NCBI GenBank assembly: GCA_018436095.1 | Contig: JAHDMJ010000020.1 | Location: 1 to 51,579 of the forward strand | From: Clostridia bacterium | Lineage (GTDB): Bacteria > Bacillota > Peptococcia > DRI-13 > UBA5745 | Length of the DNA: 51,579 nucleotides | Direction: 5' to 3' | Shown: in pieces, positions 40,274 to 48,782 of the stretch | Layout: each line of letters starts with the position of its first letter | Position numbering within the stretch: the stretch's first letter is position 1 | Position numbers and translations under genes: made by a program | The notes under the pieces: model-generated | Databases searched by the model: none | Told to the model about the DNA's origin: nothing | The model's input: only the letters and a program-made list of their open reading frames with translations

Positions 40274-42399
40274 ATGCTGGATTAAGCGCCCCCGTTATTG
40301 CTTTGGCCGGTAATCCCAACGTAGGCAAATCCACCATCTTCAATAGCCTGACCGGCATGCACCAGCATACGGGCAACTGGCCGGGCAAAACTGTTGCCGG
40401 CGCTGAAGGCAGGCATTTTTTTGGCGGCAGGGAATGGAGGATCGTGGATCTGCCCGGCACTTACTCCATATCGGCCCACTCTGTGGAAGAAAAGATAGCC
40501 AGGGACTACCTCTGCTTCGCCAATCCCTCGGCCGTTATCGTGGTTTGCGACGCCACTTGCCTGGAGCGAAATTTAAACCTGGTGCTGCAAATCAGGGAAA
40601 TTACCCAAAACATAGTGGTTTGCGTCAATTTACTGGATGAAGCGGCCAAAAAGCAAATTGTCCTGGATTTACCCCAGCTTTCCCGGTTGCTGGGCCTGCC
40701 GGTGGTGGGAGCCAGCGCCCGGGCCGGCCGCGGGATCAGGGAGTTGATGGAGCAGGCTGCCTTCCTGTCCCAAGAAACAAAAGAAGAGGAAACCAAAGCA
40801 GAGAAAGCCAAAGCCGAGAAAACCAAAAGGCCCCTTATCCCCAGGCTTACTTATCCCAAACCCATAGAAAAGGCTATCAGCAGGTTGCTGCCCTTTTTGG
40901 ATGGTCTGGCTCCCGCCTTGCCCCGGCATTGGCTGGCCCTGCAATTGCTGGACAAAGACGGCAGTTTTCTGGAATCCCTGGCCACAGAAGCCGCCCTGGA
41001 TATTGAAGCTTTGCCGGAGCTTGCCCGGCAGCTAGACCTGCTGCATAGTCAATTAGCCCAAGCCGGCTACGACAGTTGCCGGCTCCGGGATGAAATCACG
41101 GCTGCCGGGGTCAAAGAAGCGGAAGCCATCGCCGCTAAGGTCGTCCGCCACATTCGGGAGGACAGTCACCGCCGGGACCGCCTCATCGACAACTGGATTA
41201 CCGGCCGTTTTACCGGCATGCCCCTGATGCTGGCCCTTTTAGCCTTAGTTTTCTGGATTACCATTGTTGGCGCCAACTATCCTTCCGCTGCCCTTTCCAG
41301 TTTATTTTTTACTCTGGAAAACGGCCTGGCCCGGCTTCTCTCAGGCTTTCCCTCCTGGCTCTCTTCATTGCTGGTGGAAGGAGTTTTCCGGACTTTGACC
41401 TGGGTGGTTTCGGTAATGCTGCCGCCTATGGCCATTTTCTTTCCCCTGTTTACCCTCTTGGAAGACGCCGGCTATTTGCCCCGGGTAGCTTTTAATCTGG
41501 ACCATTATTTTCAGAAATGCGGCGCTTGCGGCAAACAAGCCCTGACCATGGCTATGGGCTTTGGCTGCAATGCCGCCGGCGTTATCGGCTGCCGTATCAT
41601 TGATTCTCCCCGGGAACGGCTGATTGCCGTCCTAACCAATTCCCTGGTGCCCTGCAATGGCCGGTTTCCTACTCTCATCGCCATCATTACCATGTTCTTT
41701 ACCGTCAATTTCAGCATGAGCGCCACCGGCTCCCTTAGCCTCACCATTTTGCTGACCGCTTTTATTCTGCTGGGTATTCTCATGACCTTTCTCTCATCGG
41801 CCTTTTTATCCCATACGCTTCTCAAGGGCATCCCCTCTTCTTTCGCTCTGGAGCTGCCGCCTTACCGCCGGCCTCAATTCCATCAGGTGATCATCCGCTC
41901 CGTTTTTGACCGAACCTTATTCGTCTTAGGCCGGGCCTTGATTGCCGCCGCTCCTGCCGGCCTGATTATTTGGCTCTTAGCCAATATTAATGCGGGCAGC
42001 CAAACGCTGCTGGCCCACTTCACCGGCTTTTTGGACCCGGCGGGCCGGTTGATGGGTTTGGACGGCGTAATTCTGATGGCCTTCATCCTGGGCTTTCCGG
42101 CTAACGAAATCGTGGTTCCTTTGATTATTATGACTTATGGAGCAGGCGCAAGCCTAACGGAAGCCGATAGCCTGCTGGCCTTAAAAACCTTGCTGCTGGA
42201 TAACGGCTGGACTTGGGTTACCGCTTTATGCGCCATGGTGTTTTGCCTTTTCCATTTCCCCTGCGCCACCACATTTTTAACCATAAAAAAAGAAACCCAG
42301 AGTTGGCGCTGGGCCCTTCTGGCTTTCTTTCTGCCTACGGCAATCGGCATTTGCTTTTGTCTGTTAATCAACGGTTTCGCGCACTTGTTCATCCTCTGA
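40264..42399 (+). CDS. feoB: Ferrous iron transporter B
   Basis: 711 residues. N-terminal G domain with GNPNVGKST (P-loop), DLPGTYS (G3) and NLLD (G4). A charged Lys/Glu linker follows (about 175-190) and then the GDI-like helical region. Around ten membrane segments include two Gate halves (CGACGKQALTMAMGFGCNA with DSPRERLIAVLTNSLVPCNG; FPANEIVVPLII). It imports Fe(II) under anaerobic conditions. The 3' end overlaps the convergent histidine kinase gene by 36 bp. Confidence 0.93.
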   Translation: MAIDAGLSAPVIALAGNPNVGKSTIFNSLTGMHQHTGNWPGKTVAGAEGRHFFGGREWRIVDLPGTYSISAHSVEEKIARDYLCFANPSAVIVVCDATCLERNLNLVLQIREITQNIVVCVNLLDEAAKKQIVLDLPQLSRLLGLPVVGASARAGRGIRELMEQAAFLSQETKEEETKAEKAKAEKTKRPLIPRLTYPKPIEKAISRLLPFLDGLAPALPRHWLALQLLDKDGSFLESLATEAALDIEALPELARQLDLLHSQLAQAGYDSCRLRDEITAAGVKEAEAIAAKVVRHIREDSHRRDRLIDNWITGRFTGMPLMLALLALVFWITIVGANYPSAALSSLFFTLENGLARLLSGFPSWLSSLLVEGVFRTLTWVVSVMLPPMAIFFPLFTLLEDAGYLPRVAFNLDHYFQKCGACGKQALTMAMGFGCNAAGVIGCRIIDSPRERLIAVLTNSLVPCNGRFPTLIAIITMFFTVNFSMSATGSLSLTILLTAFILLGILMTFLSSAFLSHTLLKGIPSSFALELPPYRRPQFHQVIIRSVFDRTLFVLGRALIAAAPAGLIIWLLANINAGSQTLLAHFTGFLDPAGRLMGLDGVILMAFILGFPANEIVVPLIIMTYGAGASLTEADSLLALKTLLLDNGWTWVTALCAMVFCLFHFPCATTFLTIKKETQSWRWALLAFFLPTAIGICFCLLINGFAHLFIL

Positions 42400-44355
42400 T
42401 GCATCATAATTTTTAGGATTACCCAAAAAACAGTTGATGGTAGAAATCAGCGTCTTGATATTAAGGGGCTTGGCTATATGAGCGTTCATCCCCGCCTTTA
42501 AGCTGCTTTCCACATCTTCTTTAAACACATTGGCGCTTACGGCCATGATAACGGTATCTTTAGCCGGCCCTTCCATAGCACGAATCTGTTTTGTGGCCTC
42601 ATAGCCGTCCATTATTGGCATCTGCACGTCCATGAAAATGATATCATAGGCATTTTCCGCCACCATGTCGACGGCCTCCCGGCCGTTAGCAGCTTCATCA
42701 ATGACCATACCGGTTTCCGCCAAAAGCTCTAATGTTACGATCCGGTTCAGTTCCACATCATCCACCACCAGGCCCCGCTTGCCGGCATAAATATTTTTGA
42801 TCTCTCCCAACTCCTCCGGGCCAGTGCCACCTGCGGTACTGGCGTTAGCCACCGGCAAATCCAGGCTGAAGGAAAAACAAGATCCCTGGCCTACCTCTGT
42901 TTCTACAGAGATATCGGAGTTCATCAAAGCAAGTATCCGTTTATTGATAGCCAGCCCAAGACCTGTACCGCCAAACCTGCGGGAAATGGAACCATCGGCT
43001 TGTACAAAGGGATGGAACAAACGTTCCAAATGATACCGGGAAATACCCAGGCCATTATCCCTAACCGAAAACAGCAGCCGGGCCTTATTATCCTCTATCC
43101 CCAGCAGCGAAACCTTCAGCTCGACCCGGCCTTTTTCCGGCGTAAATTTGACAGCGTTAGACAGAAAGTTCAGCAATACCTGAGATAAACGCATGGAATC
43201 TCCCACCAAAGTCTGGGGTATCTTTTCATCTGCCTGGATAACAAAGCAGATATTCTTCTCCCGGGCTTTTTCTCTAATCAACGAATTGATTTTTTCCATC
43301 ATTGCCGCCATAGAGAAAGGCTCAATGCTGAGATCCAGGCGGCCTTCTTCAATCTTTGACAGATCCAGAACATCATTGATCAGATCCAAGAGATGCAGGG
43401 AGGATACCTCAATAGTTTTGATGGCCTCCTGCAATTTTTCCCGGCTGCCGGTGCGGCCGGCAATCTGAGCCATGCCTACAATGGCATTTAAGGGGGTCCG
43501 CATCTCGTGGCTCATCCGGGAGAGAAATTCGCTTTTGCCCCGGTTGGCGGCTTCGGCGGCGATCTTGGCCTCCAAAAGATTCATTTCCAGCTCTTTTTGA
43601 AGGCTGATATCCACAAAACTGTCCACCAGGTATTCCTTGTCTTCAATCGTGATCCGGGTACCGGTTTTAATAACGGGAATTAAACTGCCGTCCTTCCTCT
43701 CAATAACCCTTTCGGTTACGATGGTGGTCAGTTCCCGCTCATTAACATGGGGACATAAATCCATAGAACTCCGGCACAATACATCACAGCACCTCTGCCC
43801 GATGATTTCATCGGCCCTCATTTGCAGCAGTTCCTGCATAAAACAGTTTACCATCTCAATGATATGGGTTTTCATGTTGATTAAAACGATACCTATTTTA
43901 GCGGAGTCCAGCACCTTTTGAAAAAGCTCGCTGTCCTTCTTGACCCGCTTGTTAATAGCCGGTATCTCGGCAATATCTCTGACGACAGCGGCAGTGCCGT
44001 ATATAACGCCTTTCTCATCGCAGACGGGGAAGACCGACTGGGCGACGGTAATGACGCTGCCGTTTTTATGGCGCAAATAGCCGGTGCCATTCCAGAAACC
44101 TCTTTCAAACACCATAGGTTGAATAACGTTTAACACAAAGTGGTGAAAATCATTGGCATGGACGTCGGCTATACTTGTAAATTCCGGCTGTTCCTCCGGC
44201 CCATAGCCCATTTTGGCGTAGGCTGCATTATTGAGGTAGATCAGCCTGCCCTTCAGATCGGCAATACCAATAAAATTGTTAGAACTGTCTACGATGGAGG
44301 CTTTCATCCGGGTGAGGTATTCTTCATTAAGCATTCTCTCGTCCATGCCGTTCAC
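42364..44355 (-). CDS. Hybrid histidine kinase, PAS-PAS-HisKA-HATPase-REC
   Basis: 663 residues, no membrane segment. PAS 1 (about 15-130; SSNNFIGIADLKGRLIYLNN) and PAS 2 (about 140-255; LDSAKIGIVLINMKTHII) each with a PAC tail. HisKA (FLSRMSHEMRTPLNAIVG, phospho-His) and HATPase (FLSNAVKFTPEKG; DNGLGI; FGGTGLGLAINKRI) follow. A receiver near 535-655 has phospho-Asp in IIFMDVQMPIMDGYEAT. Cytosolic sensing of redox or small ligands is likely. No cognate Hpt or output regulator adjacent. Converges on feoB. Confidence 0.9.
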   Translation of the reverse strand: MNGMDERMLNEEYLTRMKASIVDSSNNFIGIADLKGRLIYLNNAAYAKMGYGPEEQPEFTSIADVHANDFHHFVLNVIQPMVFERGFWNGTGYLRHKNGSVITVAQSVFPVCDEKGVIYGTAAVVRDIAEIPAINKRVKKDSELFQKVLDSAKIGIVLINMKTHIIEMVNCFMQELLQMRADEIIGQRCCDVLCRSSMDLCPHVNERELTTIVTERVIERKDGSLIPVIKTGTRITIEDKEYLVDSFVDISLQKELEMNLLEAKIAAEAANRGKSEFLSRMSHEMRTPLNAIVGMAQIAGRTGSREKLQEAIKTIEVSSLHLLDLINDVLDLSKIEEGRLDLSIEPFSMAAMMEKINSLIREKAREKNICFVIQADEKIPQTLVGDSMRLSQVLLNFLSNAVKFTPEKGRVELKVSLLGIEDNKARLLFSVRDNGLGISRYHLERLFHPFVQADGSISRRFGGTGLGLAINKRILALMNSDISVETEVGQGSCFSFSLDLPVANASTAGGTGPEELGEIKNIYAGKRGLVVDDVELNRIVTLELLAETGMVIDEAANGREAVDMVAENAYDIIFMDVQMPIMDGYEATKQIRAMEGPAKDTVIMAVSANVFKEDVESSLKAGMNAHIAKPLNIKTLISTINCFLGNPKNYDASEDEQVRETVD

Positions 44356-44426
44356 CTTTATCTAAATATTCTTATCCTCCCTTTATTATAGCCAATATTT
44401 AAAATCCTGTATAGTGCGGCCCTATC

Positions 44427-45983
44427 TCATCTTCCCAGATAAAGCCGGTAGGGCGCCATCAAGTAATAGACAGGATTCATGACCCGCAGCCTCAAGGATC
44501 TGCCGTCGTCCTTTTCCAAGGCAAAGGAAACTTTGGTGATAATGCCGTTTTCATCAGGCTCCACAGAATAACCGCCGCCGTCAAGCCGGCCCATAAAGCC
44601 GACTCGCATAAAGCCGGCGCCCGCCATAATTTTATCCGGCGACTTATTGTCGTAGCTCAGATTCATTACCAAGGCCTTTTCATCGCCAAAAGCCTCATTT
44701 TCTATGGCCACATCGGCAATGGTCATGATGCTATCGCCAAACTCCACTTTCTGATTCAGCGCCAGCTTTTCCCCTTCTGCCGGAACAGGCAGCTTAATGT
44801 CCCGGTACTCATTGCTTTGAACCAGGATAAAGGGAATATCCAGCACCAAATCCCGGTCCTCCGGCTCCAGGTCAAAGGTGAACTTCGTATTAGGGCCCAT
44901 GAAGCTTTCCGGCAGAGTATAGCTTTTGGGGCCGTCGCTGGTCAGCAGCCTTAAATCCAGGCCGCCGTAGCCCTTTTCCCATTCCCTGGAGAAGGACTGG
45001 ATCTGGTAATTGCTTTTGTTGAGGGGATAAAGCTCCACCGTGACCTGATCCTCTGTAAACTCCGGCACAGCCGTGATGGCAATATCGTGGTGAATATCGG
45101 TGGCCCCAATATCCGTCAGCTCCTCAAAGGTGGCCACATCTTTTAATGCAAACTCCAGGGACAAGCCTAAACCCTCATGCTCCAGCCGGTACAGGATATC
45201 TTTGCCGATGTCTTCCTCTGCCATCTGATAAGTGTAGGCGCTGCTTTCCGTCCTGGAGCCGCCGCCACTGGAACCCATGAACTCTTTATATTGCTGCTCA
45301 CCGGCATAAAGGCTGACTTCGGGGGGAAGAAGCTTGTCTTCTTTTTTCAGCCGCTCCCATTCCGCCTCTTTTCTGGCCAGCACCTCTTCTTCTCCAATGC
45401 CTTTCCACTCTACCTCAAACAAAACGGTGAGGCTATCCTTGCCGGCGATGGCGTTTTGCAGCGATAGCCGGGCTTCCTGGTTTTCGGCGCTGGGCAAGCT
45501 GTCCGCTACGTAAAGGATAGCATCTCCTTCATCAGATCCGGCCTGGTTTTCCACAATGCCATAGCCGGGAATAAAGCTGAAAAAACGGTTTACGGCAGCG
45601 ATGACCACGTCAAAGTTCATTAAAGACAGGGCTAAAAAGAGCAGTGCTCCCGCTGCCAGAAGAGCGGTTTTTTGAAACAAAGGCTTTGATGAGACGCCGG
45701 CAGCTTGGCGTTTTTTCTGCGCTTGCGGGGCCTGCAGGGGCTCTGCCGTATGCAAAGGTTTTTCCGCCTGCAAGAACTCTGCCGTATGCAGGGGCTCTGC
45801 CGGGGCCTGGAGACCGGCCTTGGCGAATACCCTTTCCTTAATCCGGCGGGCAGCCAATTCATCAAGAGATTCGTTGATTTCTGCCCCTTCCCCTCCTATA
45901 TCCCGGGGCTCTATTGCCTGCAAAAGTTCTGCCGTTGTTTCTTGATCCAATTGCTCCATAAGCTTCCTTATTTTCTCCTCCAT
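44427..45983 (-). CDS. Anti-sigma factor, DUF4179-like membrane protein
   Basis: 518 residues. The N-terminal cytoplasmic part (about 1-100) includes a low-complexity stretch with repeated PLHTAE(P/F)LQA units. One membrane segment (ALLAAGALLFLALSLMNFDV, about 107-126) is followed by a large extracellular region with a DUF4179-type domain (FFSFIPGYGIVENQAG, LYVADSLP). Its start overlaps the stop of the ECF sigma gene, so it is most likely the cognate membrane anti-sigma factor that releases sigma after an envelope signal. Confidence 0.75.
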   Translation of the reverse strand: MEEKIRKLMEQLDQETTAELLQAIEPRDIGGEGAEINESLDELAARRIKERVFAKAGLQAPAEPLHTAEFLQAEKPLHTAEPLQAPQAQKKRQAAGVSSKPLFQKTALLAAGALLFLALSLMNFDVVIAAVNRFFSFIPGYGIVENQAGSDEGDAILYVADSLPSAENQEARLSLQNAIAGKDSLTVLFEVEWKGIGEEEVLARKEAEWERLKKEDKLLPPEVSLYAGEQQYKEFMGSSGGGSRTESSAYTYQMAEEDIGKDILYRLEHEGLGLSLEFALKDVATFEELTDIGATDIHHDIAITAVPEFTEDQVTVELYPLNKSNYQIQSFSREWEKGYGGLDLRLLTSDGPKSYTLPESFMGPNTKFTFDLEPEDRDLVLDIPFILVQSNEYRDIKLPVPAEGEKLALNQKVEFGDSIMTIADVAIENEAFGDEKALVMNLSYDNKSPDKIMAGAGFMRVGFMGRLDGGGYSVEPDENGIITKVSFALEKDDGRSLRLRVMNPVYYLMAPYRLYLGR

Positions 45984-46567
45984 TACAAAACACCCCCTAA
46001 GGCCAGTTTTAGCTTATCCAGTCCTCTGGATATTTTTTTGTCGACGGTATTTTCCTTGATGTCCAGGACTTTAGCTATGGCCTTGGTGCTTTGGCCAAAA
46101 TAATACTTACGGATAAATATCTCGCTATCCGGCGGCCCTAAGGCCTTGATCTGGCGTACCAGCTCCCGGCCGGTTTCCCGGGCCGTCACCGCTGCCTCCA
46201 CCTGATTTTCTGCCGCCTGGTCCTCAATCTTTGGCCATAGCTCCTCTTGCCCTAAAGGAAGGCCCCCTCGCAAGGGCTGATTTACCTGGCCCGTAAGCTG
46301 CCGGAATTTATCAATGGCTTTGCGCTTAGCTACCGTTGCCAAAAAGCCTTTGACACTGCCTTTCGAGGCATCCATAGCTTTGCGGCTTTGAAATACAGCA
46401 TAGAAAACGTCGCTGGTGCATTCTTCGATATCCTCCCTGCCAGCTACAGCCGCCAGCTTGCCTGATACGATGGTATAAACGAAACCCAGATAATTATCCA
46501 TCATATATGCCAGGCCCTTTTCCGGCTCATCCCGCAGCAGGCGGATCAATTCCTCATCACCAATCAA
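45983..46567 (-). CDS. ECF-type RNA polymerase sigma factor
   Basis: 194 residues. Region 2 (AYMMDNYLGFVYTIVSGKLA; DIEECTSDVFYAVFQSRKAM; VKGFLATVAKRKAIDKFRQL) and region 4 (DSEIFIRKYYFGQSTKAIAK; KENTVDKKISRGLDKLK) are joined by a flexible linker; no other domains. Ends in overlap with the anti-sigma gene. The promoter region carries an AACCGTTT motif with ATAGTGAA 11 nt later, possibly an autoregulated ECF promoter. Confidence 0.88.
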   Translation of the reverse strand: MIGDEELIRLLRDEPEKGLAYMMDNYLGFVYTIVSGKLAAVAGREDIEECTSDVFYAVFQSRKAMDASKGSVKGFLATVAKRKAIDKFRQLTGQVNQPLRGGLPLGQEELWPKIEDQAAENQVEAAVTARETGRELVRQIKALGPPDSEIFIRKYYFGQSTKAIAKVLDIKENTVDKKISRGLDKLKLALGGVL

Positions 46568-46599
46568 AGGCTCACCTTCTTTGCTTCAAATAATCACTT

Positions 46600-46639
46600 C
46601 ACTATATCCATTCGTAAACGGTTGGTCAAATCTGACCAG
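46600..46639. promoter_or_regulatory. Palindrome and possible ECF promoter between divergent sigma genes
   Basis: TGGTCA-AATC-TGACCA is a perfect dyad at 46624-46639. On the minus strand it leads into AACCGTTT and ATAGTGAA, ECF-promoter-like elements of the 46567 sigma gene. The plus-strand promoter for the second sigma gene at 46736 is not obvious. Confidence 0.35.
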
Positions 46640-46735
46640 AGAAAAGAAAACTTTTTGTAAACGCCTGCGCTTTTATTGCAATTTTTAGAGGATTTTAGCC
46701 AAATATGTAAAATATATGAAACAGGAGGTGGAATA

Positions 46736-47215
46736 ATGGATAAAGAACAAGAGCACTTCTTGTCTCAATTATTTGACCAACAGTTTATTGCTTTATACAA
46801 GTATCTTTATCACCGCACCAGAGATAGTGAATTAGCCTATGACCTGGCTCAAGAGGCTTTTGCCAGATTATGCTCAAAAATAGATGATATCGGCCACACC
46901 AATCTGGCCGGCTGGCTATACGTGACCGCAAATAATTTGGTAAATAACCATCGAAAACGAAAAGATAATCAGATAGGATGCCTTGATGATTATCTGGATA
47001 TGCCTTCGCTCCCCCAAGGAACAGAACTTTGGGAACTGCTGCCCCCTCATCTTTCGGAAGAAGAGTGTCAGTTGCTGGTCTGGCGTTTTCAGGAGGATTT
47101 GTCCTATGAAACCATCAGTTCCCGGCTAAACATCTCCGCGGCAGCTTGCCGAAACAGAGTCTACCGTGCACTAAATAAGTGCAGAGGCTTATTAAAAAAA
47201 GATGATTTATTTTAA
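46736..47215 (+). CDS. ECF-type RNA polymerase sigma factor
   Basis: 159 residues from ATG 46736, 8 bp after AGGAGG. Region 2: FIALYKYLYHRTRDSELAYD, LAQEAFARLC and GWLYVTANNLVNNHRKR. Region 4: EECQLLVWRFQEDLSYETIS and ISAAACRNRVYRALNKCRG. Different in sequence from the divergent sigma factor at 45983. The next gene encodes a DUF4367-type membrane protein that is its presumed anti-sigma partner. Confidence 0.88.
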   Translation: MDKEQEHFLSQLFDQQFIALYKYLYHRTRDSELAYDLAQEAFARLCSKIDDIGHTNLAGWLYVTANNLVNNHRKRKDNQIGCLDDYLDMPSLPQGTELWELLPPHLSEEECQLLVWRFQEDLSYETISSRLNISAAACRNRVYRALNKCRGLLKKDDLF

Positions 47216-47223
47216 AAATTTCC

Positions 47224-47255
47224 TGTGACAAAACAATAGCCTCAGGAAATATAGG
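47224..47255 (+). promoter_or_regulatory. Candidate ECF promoter before the DUF4367 gene
   Basis: TCCTGTGACAAAAC with TATAGGTAA downstream (TGTGAC starts 47224; TATAGG starts 47250). A near-identical pair, TCCTGTAACAAAAC with TATAGGGTAA, precedes the metallopeptidase gene at 48685-48718. The starts of the two boxes are 26 and 28 bp apart respectively. Confidence 0.5.
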
Positions 47256-47276
47256 TAATGAGGGGGTATAAATGAG

Positions 47277-48140
47277 ATGTCGGAAAATAAGCTGTCCAAA
47301 CTATATACCGACAAAGAGCCAAAGCAAGACTGCTTTAGCGAAAATAGAGATAACCTGATCAGGAACTTAGAAGAAATCATCGATAAAATGGGGGTTGATC
47401 ATTTTGATGAGGAATTAGTGAAAAACTATTTGGATCTCTTGGAAAAAATTGATCCTGTACCTATGGATTTTTCTATGGAAGAGGCTCAAGCAGATTTTCG
47501 CCAAAGCAATTTTCCCGACTCCACACTTGAGGAGAGCAAAAAAATAGAACCGGCCAAAAAGTCCGCTCCCTTATGGCGGGGTCTCAGAGCCATTGCCGCC
47601 CTATTGGTGATTGCCTTCAGCCTGACGGCAGTAGCCGGCAAAGTAACGGGTACGAAACCTTTTCAGCAGTTTATTTATTGGAAAGATGATATTCTGCAAA
47701 TTTTTTCTGAGGAGCCTTCCGGGGAAATGATCTTCCCTGAACGGACTGCCGATCAACCATATGAATCCTTGGAGGCAGCTTTGGAAAGTAACGGGATATC
47801 TTCTAAACACTGTCCTACCTGGATTCCAGAAGATTTATCAATATCTACGATCGAAGTGACTCAGCTTTCGCAGATAGCAACCTATTCGGCCATTTATGAG
47901 GGGGAAACGAGGGCTCTAGTTATCAGTGTAGATCATCAATTAGGCAAAGCAGGTCCTTTAATCATAGAAAAAAATCCCGGTCCCGTCATGGTTTATGAGC
48001 ATAATGACAGGGAGTATTATATTGTGTTCAATCTGGATATTTGTACTGTGGTTTGGGTCATTGACGATCTTACTTTTACCTTTGCCGGTCAATTAACAGA
48101 AAAAGAAGCAAAAAAAATAATCGATTCCATACCGGAATGA
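47277..48140 (+). CDS. DUF4367-type membrane anti-sigma protein
   Basis: 287 residues. The N-terminal cytoplasmic region (about 1-100) has acidic helical segments (LIRNLEEIIDKMGVDHFDEE) able to bind sigma. A membrane segment (LRAIAALLVIAFSLTAVAG, about 103-121) follows, then an extracellular domain ending VWVIDDLTFTFAGQLTEKEA, the DUF4367 signature. ATG at 47277. The sequence lies 60 bp after the sigma gene and carries its own ECF-like promoter, so it may be induced as feedback. Confidence 0.8.
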   Translation: MSENKLSKLYTDKEPKQDCFSENRDNLIRNLEEIIDKMGVDHFDEELVKNYLDLLEKIDPVPMDFSMEEAQADFRQSNFPDSTLEESKKIEPAKKSAPLWRGLRAIAALLVIAFSLTAVAGKVTGTKPFQQFIYWKDDILQIFSEEPSGEMIFPERTADQPYESLEAALESNGISSKHCPTWIPEDLSISTIEVTQLSQIATYSAIYEGETRALVISVDHQLGKAGPLIIEKNPGPVMVYEHNDREYYIVFNLDICTVVWVIDDLTFTFAGQLTEKEAKKIIDSIPE

Positions 48141-48160
48141 TACAGTGAGGAGTTTTGAAA

Positions 48161-48592
48161 ATGAAAAAAAGATTTCTATCGATCTTATTAATTATGGTGA
48201 TGAGTTTATCTATTGGCGGGGGTAGCTTGTTGGCTTGGATAGGCGTACAGTCAAGCACCCATCTAAATACGTATTCTATATATCTTGGTGCAACCGGTAA
48301 TAATAAAATGGCAGTCTCCTTTTCTGTCCTAGGTACAGGTCAAATGACCAAAATCGGCGCCCAAAAAATACTTATTGAAAAACAATCGGGCTCCAGTTGG
48401 GTTACGGTGGCAACCTATCATGGCAGTACCAATCCTGCTTTCTACCGAAGTAATGCCTATTCCCACGCTTATGAATTTAGTTTTACTGGTTCTCCCGGTA
48501 CTACCTACCGGGCAACGTTGACTGCTTATGCCGAAAATTCCAGCGGTTCCGATACGCAGACCGGAGTATCTAATACAAGCCAATGCTATTAG
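48161..48592 (+). CDS. Small exported protein (DUF6147-like)
   Basis: 143 residues, ATG 48161 after GTGAGGAG. Signal peptide about 1-25 (KKRFLSILLIMVMSLSIGGG). The mature part is beta-rich (YSIYLGATGNNKMAVSFSVL; IGAQKILIEKQSGSSWVTVA; TYRATLTAYAENSSGS) and resembles DUF6147 exported proteins; that assignment is tentative. Follows the DUF4367 gene by 20 bp, so it belongs to the sigma operon and is secreted. Confidence 0.6.
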   Translation: MKKRFLSILLIMVMSLSIGGGSLLAWIGVQSSTHLNTYSIYLGATGNNKMAVSFSVLGTGQMTKIGAQKILIEKQSGSSWVTVATYHGSTNPAFYRSNAYSHAYEFSFTGSPGTTYRATLTAYAENSSGSDTQTGVSNTSQCY

Positions 48593-48642
48593 CATAGCCA
48601 AAGGCAAGAAAATTAGTGAAAATACTTATAAAAGAGCTTGGC

Positions 48643-48676
48643 AAAAACCGGAGAAAAAATTTTTTCCGGTTTTTTC
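48643..48676 (+). terminator. Terminator of the second sigma operon
   Basis: AAAAACCGGAGAAAAA pairs with TTTTTTCCGGTTTTTT; the loop is minimal. Strong A/T-flanked hairpin 50 bp after the 48592 stop. Followed at once by the ECF-like promoter at 48685. Confidence 0.75.
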
Positions 48677-48684
48677 ATTTTTCC

Positions 48685-48718
48685 TGTAACAAAACTGCCT
48701 GCTGAAGAGATGTATAGG
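48685..48718 (+). promoter_or_regulatory. Candidate ECF promoter before the metallopeptidase gene
   Basis: TGTAACAAAAC (48685) and TATAGGGTAA (48713). Matches the candidate before 47277, and both sit 3 bp after a T-rich stretch. This suggests that the 46736 sigma factor drives the secreted protease. Confidence 0.5.
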
Positions 48719-48782
48719 GTAAAGGGGAAATTGGCAGAAGCAATAATTGGGAGGAATTTTTTATAAGGGGATGAGCTTGAGA

